NCBI GenBank assembly: GCA_023393065.1
Contig: JAEWMX010000010.1
Location: forward strand, 1-43,538
Source of the DNA: Bacillota bacterium
Lineage (GTDB): Bacteria > Bacillota_I > Bacilli_A > RFN20 > CAG-826
Direction: 5' to 3'
Length of the DNA stretch: 43,538 nt
The translations under genes were made by a program, and so were the position numbers. The notes beneath the pieces are model-generated. The model had not been told where the DNA came from. It saw only the letters and a list, made by a program, of their open reading frames with translations, and did not search any database. Positions 33,869-41,592 of this stretch are shown piece by piece. The stretch's first letter is position 1. Each line of letters starts with the position of its first letter.

Positions 33869-34600
33869 TTAATTATCAAACGAGTGGACGAGTTCTTCAA
33901 GCAACGTCTCGATGAGGTTGCCGATGTATGGCTGGGCTTCGATGCCGATGCGCAGAGAGGAGAGGAGTTGTTCGTCTTTACCGATTTGATAGTTGACGGC
34001 TTTAAGGAGAAGCCACGGCACTTCGTGAACATAGCAAGCGGTAATCACTCCTCCGGCTTCCGTGTCAAAAGCCGTCGTGCTTTCGATGTGGGCGAAGTTG
34101 TTGTTGAGGAGCTCATTAGCTTTCTTACGGTTTTTAAAAAAGATGTTCGTCGAAATGAGAGGCCCGCGACCAATGTGGAGATTTTCCGTGCGGGAATTAA
34201 TCGTCTCAATCAATTTGATATAATCTTCTTCGGAGGAATAAAAAGCCGGCATTTCCTTGATTTGCCCGTAGCGGGTATTGCCGCCGAGGGGTGTGAAATC
34301 GATATCGCCCAAATAGACGCGCTCAGCGATAAATAACTCGCTTTGATGCAAGTTTTCGCTGAAGGCCGAAACCGTCCCGACGCAGATGACGATATAAGGT
34401 TTGTATTTGGTGATCATATAGCTGGCGACAACGGCGGAAGCGACATTCGAATAGCCGCTATAAGCTAAACAGATGTCTTTGCCAGCAAAAGTGCCAACGT
34501 AATGTGGATACCCGGTGACGATTTTGTTTTCTTCCGTGATTCTCATTCGATTTTTAAAGTAGAAAATATCGTCTTCGGTCGTTCCGATGATTAAAATCAT
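33869..34600 (-). CDS. Nucleoside phosphorylase-fold protein (MTA/SAH nucleosidase-like), active site altered
   Basis: A 243-residue member of the PNP/UDP phosphorylase superfamily. It has the N-terminal strand ILIIGTTEDD, a SGYSNVASAV segment (SGxGKxNA position), CVGTVSAF (GTAGG position) and AFDTEAGGVITACYVHEVPWLLLKAVNYQ. Aligned by eye with E. coli MtnN, the ribose-binding Glu (174) is kept as E181, but the catalytic Asp197 of RALSD falls on Y204 in KAVNY. Canonical hydrolase activity is therefore doubtful. The start overlaps the membrane EAL gene by 4 nt (ATGA), so the two are made together. It is the last gene of the riboswitch-controlled operon. It may bind a nucleotide rather than cleave one. 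Confidence 0.75.
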   Translation of the reverse strand: MILIIGTTEDDIFYFKNRMRITEENKIVTGYPHYVGTFAGKDICLAYSGYSNVASAVVASYMITKYKPYIVICVGTVSAFSENLHQSELFIAERVYLGDIDFTPLGGNTRYGQIKEMPAFYSSEEDYIKLIETINSRTENLHIGRGPLISTNIFFKNRKKANELLNNNFAHIESTTAFDTEAGGVITACYVHEVPWLLLKAVNYQIGKDEQLLSSLRIGIEAQPYIGNLIETLLEELVHSFDN

Positions 34601-36168
34601 TTGCCCGCTCCTTTCTTGCCTCTTTCAAATTTGTTGTCATTGATAAAGCGCAGATAATCTTCCGGCCTTAATGGTTCGCTGTAGTAATAACCTTGAATGC
34701 AGTCGGCATCCATGCCTTGCAATAATTTGATCTGTTCGTATTCTTGAACGCCTTCGATGATGACATAGGTTTCAAGAATATGGGCTAGTTTGATAATTTC
34801 TTTGACGAGACCGCGAGATTTCGCATCAATTTCCAAATCGCTCAAGAACGCCTTATCAATTTTGATGACATCAAAAGGAATGCGCTTAATATAGCTTAAA
34901 GAGGAGAAACCGGTTCCGAAGTCATCGATAGCCACGCGGATGTTGAGGGCTTTGATTTTCTTAACTGTCGAAAGGAGATAGAGAACGTCGTAAGGCGAAG
35001 GCGACTCGACGATTTCGATCTCGAGCAAAAGCGGGTTGACTTGATGTTTCTTAATCGTCTGTTCGATATAATCGGCAATCGTGGCCGAGAAGACCGTCCG
35101 CTTCGAAAGGTTGACGGAAATCGGCAGTAGGCGAAGGCCTTTGTCGCGCCATTCGGCGATATGTTTGCAGACGCGATCGAGCACGTAATAGTCGATTTGA
35201 ATTATTAAATCTGATTGCTCGGCCAAAGAAATAAAAGCCGCGGGTAAAATCGTTCCTCTTTCGGGATGATGCCACCTCAAAAGAGCTTCAGCGCCGCTAA
35301 AGCGCTTGAGTTTTAAGTCGAATTTCGGTTGGAAATACACCTCAAATTCATTATTTTGTAGACCGCGTTCGATATCGCGCGCCAAGCTGACGCTGCGCTC
35401 GTTTTTCATAAACATCGTCTCATCAAAGATGAAGACGCCGCCGCGCTCCGAACTCAACCGCCCATAATCGCTAGCGATTAATGCCGTCTGAAACATCGTT
35501 TCGGCCGAGACATCCTCTTCGTTTCTTAGGCGCACGCCATAGTGAGGATAGAAGTCGATATCTATTTTGTTGTCTCCGAAGAAATTGTTGATGATTTCCG
35601 TGAGTTTTTCGAGCAGAGGATGTATTTTCTTCTCGACGATATCGGGAATATAAATCATGAAGTTATCGCTATAGTCATAACCATAGACGATTTTCGGGTT
35701 CGTTTCTTTTATCTTTTCGATCGCGAAGAAAATAGTGCTGATGACATCAGATTCTTTTTGATAACCATAACGAAGGAATACTTCTTTTTTAAACTTATAT
35801 GTCGAAAAGGTGACAGTCGCTGATTTCTCGCCGCTCTTTTTGCGAAGCAACTTATTGACGTGCATGACGATTTCCCGCTCGTCAAAAACATTGTCGACCA
35901 AGGGGAAAATATCGGTATTAAGAATTTTCTTAACCGTCACTTTTTGCGAATTGGAAAAAGCGATTAACGTCAAAATTAACAAAGCGATGCTTCCGGCGGC
36001 CAAGAGCGAAAATGATATCCAGCGGCCAATCGTCCCCCAAATGCTGTCGAATAAGCCAAATCCGTCGAGGAGCAAAAGCACGAAAACGGCAAAAAAGGAG
36101 ACGAGGTAAATGATGAAACGTCTGTTATAATCTGGTGTTTTGTTAGTTTGTTTATTTCTGGCTTTCAT
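34597..36168 (-). CDS. Membrane GGDEF(degenerate)-EAL c-di-GMP phosphodiesterase
   Basis: A 523-residue protein with two N-terminal membrane helices (about 18-38 and 48-70). A diverged GGDEF-like region (about 80-260, with YDYSDNFMIYI where GGDEF would be) follows, then a complete EAL domain (about 270-510). The EAL residues are present: GAEALLRW, Asn in VNLSKR, EIEIVES, IDDFGTGFSS, KIDKAFL, IIEGVQE and QGYYYSEPL. It should hydrolyse c-di-GMP to pGpG near the membrane. It overlaps the signal peptidase gene by 17 nt upstream and the nucleosidase-fold gene by 4 nt downstream. Being in an operon switched by a c-di-GMP riboswitch, it could provide feedback. Confidence 0.92.
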   Translation of the reverse strand: MKARNKQTNKTPDYNRRFIIYLVSFFAVFVLLLLDGFGLFDSIWGTIGRWISFSLLAAGSIALLILTLIAFSNSQKVTVKKILNTDIFPLVDNVFDEREIVMHVNKLLRKKSGEKSATVTFSTYKFKKEVFLRYGYQKESDVISTIFFAIEKIKETNPKIVYGYDYSDNFMIYIPDIVEKKIHPLLEKLTEIINNFFGDNKIDIDFYPHYGVRLRNEEDVSAETMFQTALIASDYGRLSSERGGVFIFDETMFMKNERSVSLARDIERGLQNNEFEVYFQPKFDLKLKRFSGAEALLRWHHPERGTILPAAFISLAEQSDLIIQIDYYVLDRVCKHIAEWRDKGLRLLPISVNLSKRTVFSATIADYIEQTIKKHQVNPLLLEIEIVESPSPYDVLYLLSTVKKIKALNIRVAIDDFGTGFSSLSYIKRIPFDVIKIDKAFLSDLEIDAKSRGLVKEIIKLAHILETYVIIEGVQEYEQIKLLQGMDADCIQGYYYSEPLRPEDYLRFINDNKFERGKKGAGK

Positions 36169-36958
36169 CCTTTTCCTCCTTGTCTACCCCCTCAGGATGC
36201 GCTTCGAGTGCCCGCTCTCTAAGCAACTTTTCTTTTTCTATTTCAATTAAGAGGCGAAGTTTTTCGCGTTGTTTTAAGGCTTCAAATTCATCAAGTTGGC
36301 TATAATCTGCGGTTTCAAACGACTCTTCTTTCATTTTACTATGTTTAATAACATCAATCACGGAAGATATAAAAACATAGAGCAAGGGAACGACCGCCAC
36401 CACCGCGATTGCAATCGGATTTGATGTGACTTTAAAGACTTGGCCAAAGGCGTAACTCTGCCCGACAACTTTGCCGAGAACATTTTCACCTTCGACATAG
36501 TCGTAATTGATTTCCGGGTCGCAACCTCCCGCCGGACAAGTTTGAGCGTCGAGGTTGTCGCCGAGCGTCTTAAAATCATATGATCCATCGCCTTGCGGAA
36601 GGATTTCGATGACGCGATGGGTTACTATCACCCCATCACTTTCCCGAAAAAAGGTCAAGACATCGCCATCTTTGGCCTCGATTGTCGTCGAAGCTTTTAT
36701 CTCATTTAAAGGCGTTCTTTTAACAAACACGCCCTCACCGACCTTGATTGATGGCTCCATCGAATCGGTGATGACGACTAAGATTTGATAATCGCCAAAC
36801 CGCTGGACGCCAAAATTATTTTGAGCGCTGATTGAACCGGCTATTTGCATGATCAAAAGGAGACCGACGATAGTGCCGATGACAATCGTAAAAATGCGGC
36901 CGAGCAGGCTTTTTTTCTTCTTTGGCATTTTCTTTTGCTCAGCGATAACTTCTTCCAT
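36152..36958 (-). CDS. SipW/ER-type signal peptidase I
   Basis: A 268-residue membrane serine protease. The N-terminal membrane helix (about 19-42) leads to the catalytic Ser in ITDSMEPSI. VTHRVIEI carries His where classical bacterial enzymes have Lys, the mark of the Ser-His (ER/SipW/archaeal) type. LGDNLDAQ is the third conserved box. A second membrane helix (about 184-205) and a charged coiled-coil tail of about 60 residues follow. SipW processes TasA-type biofilm fibre proteins in Bacillus. The likely substrate here is the surface protein at 39972-41132. It starts 4 nt after the coiled-coil gene. The long tail is unusual and might contact the AAA+ or coiled-coil proteins. Confidence 0.9.
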   Translation of the reverse strand: MEEVIAEQKKMPKKKKSLLGRIFTIVIGTIVGLLLIMQIAGSISAQNNFGVQRFGDYQILVVITDSMEPSIKVGEGVFVKRTPLNEIKASTTIEAKDGDVLTFFRESDGVIVTHRVIEILPQGDGSYDFKTLGDNLDAQTCPAGGCDPEINYDYVEGENVLGKVVGQSYAFGQVFKVTSNPIAIAVVAVVPLLYVFISSVIDVIKHSKMKEESFETADYSQLDEFEALKQREKLRLLIEIEKEKLLRERALEAHPEGVDKEEKDESQK

Positions 36959-36962
36959 AAGA

Positions 36963-38369
36963 TTATTTGCTTTCCGTCTTGCGGCGCTTTTCCGCCATCT
37001 TGAGCACTTGTTCGCGAGCCTTCGCTAACATGAGTTCTTCTTGTTTCATCAGCTTTTCCAGGCGCTTCTTCTCTTGGAGAGCAATAGCGGCTTGTCGCTT
37101 CTTTTCTTGCATCGCCAATTTCCGCTGCTTGTCTTTTTCTTTCTTTTCAAGAGCTTTTTGAATGGCGGCTTTTTTGGCTTCTTCGCGTTTTTGAAGAGCG
37201 AGTTCACGGGCTTTCTTCTTATCTTCTTCGCGTTTGATGCGGCGTTCTTCGGCTTGCTGTTTGCGACGTTCGCGGGCCTCGATTTGAGCTTGTGTCTCTT
37301 TTTTGGTCTCGACGCCGAAAGCCGGACCTTTGCCAAAGAGGCGCTCATCAGTCATATCGTAATCGAGTTTAATTTCTTTAAAACGCGGCTTGTATACATA
37401 TTGTTTTGTGTCTTTAGTCGGCAAAATCGAATGTTCAGTCTTGAAAGTTAAGTAGGCACCGATGGCATTCAAATGCAAATAGCTCATGTAAACATTATCG
37501 AACTCAATTTTCTGTTGAGTGAATTTGTAGTCGATACCGAGAACATCATATCGACCCAAGAAAACCCATAACTTATAGGCGGCTTGATAATCGTAGTTGA
37601 GGCGCATGATATTCGTCTGAGAGACGGGATCGGAAACCGGGGTTGCCTTGCGCATCTCGAGCATGAAGCGAGAGGTGGTTAAATAAGTGATGCGCCGGCG
37701 TAGATTCATGATGCGCTCGAGCAAACCCTTATTGGCTTCGCGCTGGCCGTCATCATCAGAAGGAACGACGATTTTCATCTTGGTTTCATATTCATAGGTG
37801 ACTTCACCGATTTTAACTTCTGAGGAGACGCTGACGACATCGCTGTTGCGAGTGTCGCTGTGCTCGGCAATATATTTGTAGCGAAGTTCCATAAAAGTCG
37901 CTAGGCGGCGGACGAGAGTCATGATAAAACGGTTCTCATAGATTTTTAGTTCATCATCGATGAACATATTGAGAACTTTTTTAGGATCGACGGCCCCGTC
38001 GGCTTTGACAGAACGGATGTTCTCCGTGTGCTGCGCCATATGTTCGACTGAGCGATGAGTAATCTTGCGGGCTTTTTCCACGCCGACGACTTCAGCATTT
38101 TCCTTAATGAAGCGCTGCGGGTCATTGACGATGGCTTCCAACGACGGAAGGGCGTTTTCGATTTCAATGACAAAATCTTCAGAATAGGTTTTAACCTCGC
38201 GACGGGAAGTGCCGGCATAAACGTTTTTGGCATTGGCGAATGTTTCCAAGAGCAAAAGAAAATCCGGGTCGTTGGTCGCTAATCGCTCGAGGCGCGCCAG
38301 ATATTTATTTTTTAGTTTGCCAATGATTTGAGGAGAGCCGAGAGGCGCGTTATCTTTGGGATTTGCCAT
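36963..38369 (-). CDS. Coiled-coil partner protein of the AAA+ ATPase, unknown family
   Basis: A 468-residue soluble protein. The first about 355 residues are globular, with segments such as FIDDELKIYENRFIMTLVRRLATFMELRYKYI and MLEMRKATPVSDPVSQTNIMRLNYDYQAAYKLW. These recall the DUF2357/McrC-like partners that accompany McrB-type ATPases, but I see no PD-(D/E)xK nuclease motif and the match is only suggestive. The last about 110 residues are a strongly basic Lys/Arg/Glu/Ala coiled coil. It lies 20 nt after the AAA+ gene and 4 nt before the signal peptidase gene. It might be an adaptor or scaffold for the ATPase. Confidence 0.6.
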   Translation of the reverse strand: MANPKDNAPLGSPQIIGKLKNKYLARLERLATNDPDFLLLLETFANAKNVYAGTSRREVKTYSEDFVIEIENALPSLEAIVNDPQRFIKENAEVVGVEKARKITHRSVEHMAQHTENIRSVKADGAVDPKKVLNMFIDDELKIYENRFIMTLVRRLATFMELRYKYIAEHSDTRNSDVVSVSSEVKIGEVTYEYETKMKIVVPSDDDGQREANKGLLERIMNLRRRITYLTTSRFMLEMRKATPVSDPVSQTNIMRLNYDYQAAYKLWVFLGRYDVLGIDYKFTQQKIEFDNVYMSYLHLNAIGAYLTFKTEHSILPTKDTKQYVYKPRFKEIKLDYDMTDERLFGKGPAFGVETKKETQAQIEARERRKQQAEERRIKREEDKKKARELALQKREEAKKAAIQKALEKKEKDKQRKLAMQEKKRQAAIALQEKKRLEKLMKQEELMLAKAREQVLKMAEKRRKTESK

Positions 38370-38389
38370 GGTGGTCCGTCAACTCCTCA

Positions 38390-39916
38390 CTATGAAATTT
38401 TCAAGTAATCTGATATGACTCTTTGCGATTGCCAGAAAGTTCCTTTGCCAAATAGTTTATCGAGTTCGCTTGATAATTCGCTCAGTTCATCGTGCATGAA
38501 AGCGAGATTTAAACTCGTGAATTTCTTTAATACTTTCGAAGCAAAGATAAAATCGAGGGCATCGCTTTCTTTACCGCCACAAGCGACAAAATTGGCGCAA
38601 AAAGCCCGCATTTGCTTTTGAATGCGGTTGCCAAAGGCGATGCGGAATTTATTGGCGACGAATTGATCGAGTTTTTCAAACTTGGCGAGGTTTGTCTTGC
38701 CGATTGGAAAATTGGTGAGAGCTTGATCATAGAGTTTGGCCAGGTTTTCATAGGGCATGGAGACGGCTTCGGTATATTCGGTATCAACCGTGTCACCTTT
38801 ATCGTTTAAAGTGATGCTGATCGCGCGGTCATAGACCTTGTCGGTAATCGTAAAAGTCGAATCGTCGTTATTAGCGGTGCCGACAAACCAAATGTTTTGG
38901 TTAATCAACAACTTGCCGCCTTCTAACAACTTCGGATTCATATTGTCGGCAGTGCGCGTGACTTCGATTTTCCACTCGCTGTGGACCGGCATTTCCATAA
39001 TGGAAAGGAAATCGGCAAAATAGTATTCGACACGGGCGAGATTCATCTCGTCGAGGATAATAATATTATTATCTTTGCGATATGCAGCTTCGTAGATGGC
39101 CCGCAAAAATTCGGTCTCGTTAAACTTCTTCGTAAATTCGTTAAAATAGCCAAGCATTTCCGTCCGCTCACGCCATGAAGGTTGAACAGAACAGATTGTC
39201 ACATCCCTTTTAAAGAATTTACCAAGGGCATATGGAAGCGAGGTCTTACCGGTTCCAGATATACCTTCGAGAATGATGAATTTAGTCGTGCCCATCGCCG
39301 AGAACATCGTGCGAATGACATGTAAGTCATAGTGCAGGCCGAGTTGCGAAGCCGCGAACTTCTGAAAGCGAATGACCAAGGCTTCGAGGCTAAGACCGAT
39401 ATCCGATGGCGGAATGACGATACTTGCATCGACGCCGGCATACTTTTTATCGATGGCGCCGAGTTTAGGAAAGGCTTCCATGACGCGCCGCTCGTTTTCT
39501 TTGACATCGCCGGCTTTGCCATCAGGCGCGATGCCGAATGACTCAGCTTTTAATTTGAGTATTTCATTTTTCTCTTGGACGGCCAAGAAGAGCTCTTTGT
39601 TGAGCTTTTGGACTTCTTCCATCAACCGTTCTTTGCTGACGCGCCGGTTATTGAAGACGATCGCTTTGCGGACGACATAATAAACAAAGTAGCCCACCGA
39701 GGCGACAAAGGCGACGAGCAGCAAAAGAAATATGACATATAAAATCCATCCCCCGACACCAAAGCCAACGCGATATGTCGAGAAGATCAGTCCGTATTCG
39801 CTGAAATCGCTGCCGGCGTTAATCCACGGTTCAGCGAAAATCGTCACAAAAAAGCGGCCGATATTTCTAAACACCGCTTCAAATGTCTCACGAATGAAAG
39901 AGAAGAATGCACTCAT
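38390..39916 (-). CDS. Membrane-anchored McrB-like AAA+ ATPase
   Basis: A 508-residue protein. An N-terminal amphipathic stretch and one membrane helix (about 55-82) precede a coiled coil (about 93-125) and an AAA+ module (about 195-420). Walker A is LEGISGTGKTS (218-225), Walker B is NIIILDEMNLARVEYYFADF (285-290), and sensor 1 is FVGTANNDDSTF, followed by DKVYDRAISI. The EMN-AR-EYYFA pattern after Walker B is typical of McrB/MoxR-class AAA_5 proteins. Those usually serve restriction or remodel complexes; a membrane anchor is unusual for McrB. No DNA-binding domain is visible. The partner is probably the next gene. It could act as an energy source for assembling or secreting the surface protein encoded upstream. 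Confidence 0.82.
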   Translation of the reverse strand: MSAFFSFIRETFEAVFRNIGRFFVTIFAEPWINAGSDFSEYGLIFSTYRVGFGVGGWILYVIFLLLLVAFVASVGYFVYYVVRKAIVFNNRRVSKERLMEEVQKLNKELFLAVQEKNEILKLKAESFGIAPDGKAGDVKENERRVMEAFPKLGAIDKKYAGVDASIVIPPSDIGLSLEALVIRFQKFAASQLGLHYDLHVIRTMFSAMGTTKFIILEGISGTGKTSLPYALGKFFKRDVTICSVQPSWRERTEMLGYFNEFTKKFNETEFLRAIYEAAYRKDNNIIILDEMNLARVEYYFADFLSIMEMPVHSEWKIEVTRTADNMNPKLLEGGKLLINQNIWFVGTANNDDSTFTITDKVYDRAISITLNDKGDTVDTEYTEAVSMPYENLAKLYDQALTNFPIGKTNLAKFEKLDQFVANKFRIAFGNRIQKQMRAFCANFVACGGKESDALDFIFASKVLKKFTSLNLAFMHDELSELSSELDKLFGKGTFWQSQRVISDYLKIS

Positions 39917-39963
39917 TTGTTTAATACCTATTTAATAATAGTAGCGCGTACAGGTGATTTATC

Positions 39964-39979
39964 ATACCTTTTTAGGTAT
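39964..39979 (-). other. Short hairpin at the stop codon of the surface-protein gene
   Basis: ATACCT-loop-AGGTAT with a 4-nt loop, overlapping the TAA stop of the surface-protein gene. It lacks a T-run on the minus strand, so it is more likely a partial attenuator or mRNA processing/stability element that lets the surface protein be made in excess. Confidence 0.4.
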
Positions 39980-41132
39980 CGAGACCCGTCGCGGCACTGA
40001 ATCGTAAGTTCGCTCCAAATGACTTGTCGCGAATGTCGTCGCCAGAAAATGGATCCCAGCCTTCTAGCCACATCGTAAAGGCGATTTCAGCAACGCCATT
40101 ATCGGCGGTCACAGCCATTGGCTGTCCCGTCTCTTCTTCAGAAGTGTACGTCTTAAAAGAGGTAAAATGTTGAATTGCTGGCGTGTACGTCACAAGCGGA
40201 CGGACACCCGCCTTTGTTCCCGCGTTATAAAATGATAATTCCTGCTCGGTATCGGCAGGAATTAACTCCGTTGTCACCGGACCCCAATCGCTATCCTCGA
40301 GGGGGTCGACAAAGTCGCCATAAGCGATTTCGTATTCCCAGCCTTCGGGTTGCTCAGGATCGAGGCGAGCCTCGACCGGGGTGGTATCATAATAGCCGTC
40401 ACGGTCCAAGTCAAGGCGTCCACCGACGGCTGTTTCTCCGCTTTCAAGGTTTCGCCCGGGACTGATGATGTCGGTCGTCAAAGAGCTTTCAAAACCGAAG
40501 CGCAAGGCGCTGGTAATCTTATTGTTACCATAGAATTGAATGTCTTTGCCGACGAAGATGCCGTAATCGGCAACTCCGACCGTCTGGGTGTCCGACACAC
40601 TTTCGGCGACGCGAAACAGGAGAGTAAATTTAATATAATCGTCTTTCGACGCGTCCTCGAGCTGAGGAGCGTAAGGGCTAACACTATTATGGGTCGGCTC
40701 GGCATAAAGATGAATTGCGTCACCCTTAGCAAACCGCTTCGTCGTAATCGGCGTGACCGTGTTATTCGACGAATAGCCATCGTGATCAATGATGTAGCGA
40801 AGCGTCTGGCCAGCCACCGTATTAGTCGTCCAGTAGACAAAGCCATCACCCCCGACGTTATGGTTGTCGGAAGATAGCCTGTACTTTTCTTGATCCGTCA
40901 CCGGTATCGCGGTTTGGACGCGGAAGCCAACTTCGGTAATGCCGACAGGATTCGAGCGATCATTGAACGAAATGGTAGTTACATTAGCCAGATATTCGCC
41001 GACCGTGTAACCGAGGTAAGAGATAATGACAAAGGCCGCTAATACACTCGATGAAATCGTAGCCCATAGACGTGCTCGCTTTTTGCGTTTTCGATTATCG
41101 GCGAATTCGTCCTCGAGATTGATATTGCGCAA
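39972..41132 (-). CDS. SipW-dependent / TasA-like secreted surface protein
   Basis: A 386-residue exported protein. A basic N-terminus (RKRKKRARLW) precedes one hydrophobic segment (about 23-46) ending YLGYTVGEYLANVTTISFND, which fits the SipW-dependent type of signal. The mature part is beta-rich and acidic. It ends with AEIAFTMWLEGWDPFSGDD and GANLRFSA, the WLEG-D pattern near the C-terminus that is common in secreted TasA/camelysin-like proteins. The start is TTG at 41132, with the perfect ribosome binding site AAGGAGGT 8 nt upstream. It is the first gene after the c-di-GMP riboswitch. It probably forms a surface layer, fibre or biofilm matrix. TasA itself would also start after a SipW-cleaved peptide, but identity to it cannot be claimed. 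Confidence 0.75.
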   Translation of the reverse strand: MRNINLEDEFADNRKRKKRARLWATISSSVLAAFVIISYLGYTVGEYLANVTTISFNDRSNPVGITEVGFRVQTAIPVTDQEKYRLSSDNHNVGGDGFVYWTTNTVAGQTLRYIIDHDGYSSNNTVTPITTKRFAKGDAIHLYAEPTHNSVSPYAPQLEDASKDDYIKFTLLFRVAESVSDTQTVGVADYGIFVGKDIQFYGNNKITSALRFGFESSLTTDIISPGRNLESGETAVGGRLDLDRDGYYDTTPVEARLDPEQPEGWEYEIAYGDFVDPLEDSDWGPVTTELIPADTEQELSFYNAGTKAGVRPLVTYTPAIQHFTSFKTYTSEEETGQPMAVTADNGVAEIAFTMWLEGWDPFSGDDIRDKSFGANLRFSAATGLDT

Positions 41133-41295
41133 CTTCGATTACCTCCTTCCCTTATTAGTGTAGTCTTAAAGAAGACATCGTCTGATGCTTTGCTATTCAC
41201 TTCGTAACTTCGGCGCCCATTACTTCGCCTCAGTCGTCCGTGATCGTGCCATCTCGCTAACACTGCTTGCGTAGGTTAGGAGTCCCTCTGAGAAT
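41133..41295 (-). other. Extra untranslated leader between riboswitch terminator and surface-protein gene
   Basis: About 160 nt with no open reading frame, more GC-rich than the flanks and rich in short complementary segments (for example GGCG/CGCC near 41219 and AGAC/GTCT near 41179). It ends in the ribosome binding site AAGGAGGT. I do not recognise a known riboswitch class here. Confidence 0.45.
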
Positions 41296-41370
41296 AAAAA
41301 CGATGTTAACCAAGAATTGCCCAGAATTGATTAGTCGTCTTATTCTGTTTGGCAACTGGCTACCATCGTT
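41296..41370 (-). terminator. Expression-platform terminator of the c-di-GMP riboswitch
   Basis: On the minus strand AACGATG (41364-41370) can pair with CATCGTT (41299-41305). TTGCC (41351-41355) with CAGAAT (41342-41347) can pair with ATTCTGGGCAA (41317-41327). A T-run follows (41296-41300). The 5' arm is made of aptamer sequences, including the 3' strand of P1, so aptamer and terminator exclude one another. Confidence 0.75.
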
Positions 41371-41416
41371 AAGAAGGCCCTATAGTTTTGCGTCACCAAA
41401 TTTCTCTGGTTTTGCC
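41351..41416 (-). promoter_or_regulatory. Cyclic di-GMP-I riboswitch (GEMM-I)
   Basis: On the minus strand the aptamer reads GGCAAAACC, a P2 stem CCAGA-GAAA-TTTGG with a GAAA tetraloop, the invariant GACGCAAA, then GGGCCT, ATGGTAGCC and GTTGCC. P1 is GGCAA with TTGCC. This is the class I c-di-GMP consensus in full order. It lies 219 nt before the TTG start of the surface protein and senses the second messenger that the operon's EAL protein breaks down. Confidence 0.93.
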
Positions 41417-41429
41417 TTTTGCATCTAGA

Positions 41430-41458
41430 ATTATAGCGAATGTAAAAATATGTGTAAA
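41430..41458 (-). promoter_or_regulatory. Sigma-A promoter of the riboswitch operon
   Basis: TTTACA (41453-41458), exactly 17 nt, then perfect TATAAT (41430-41435) on the minus strand. The start near 41424 is just before the aptamer. Confidence 0.85.
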
Positions 41459-41573
41459 GTATTTTGTATTATTTTTTTGATAATATGTTAGCAGTCGCAT
41501 AATGCACGCGAGTAGACGCGCTCACACGGGTCTTTGACACTTTGTAAATAATTTTGGTTTGGACTTTGAGAGG

Positions 41574-41592
41574 TACCCTATGGGTATTTTTT
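41574..41592 (+). terminator. Terminator-like hairpin in the left end of the IS
   Basis: TACCC-TAT-GGGTA followed by six T. It faces the transposase gene and would stop transcription entering from outside the element. Confidence 0.6.

Noticed and set aside
39019..39178. Plus-strand reading frames opposite the AAA+ and coiled-coil genes.
   Set aside because: They are low-complexity mirror frames without ribosome binding sites or family motifs, and the minus-strand genes have clear domains.
41133..41295. GGCGAAG and GCCGAAG-like segments suggested a lysine or glycine riboswitch.
   Set aside because: The order and remaining conserved blocks of those classes are absent, and the gene downstream has no link to them.
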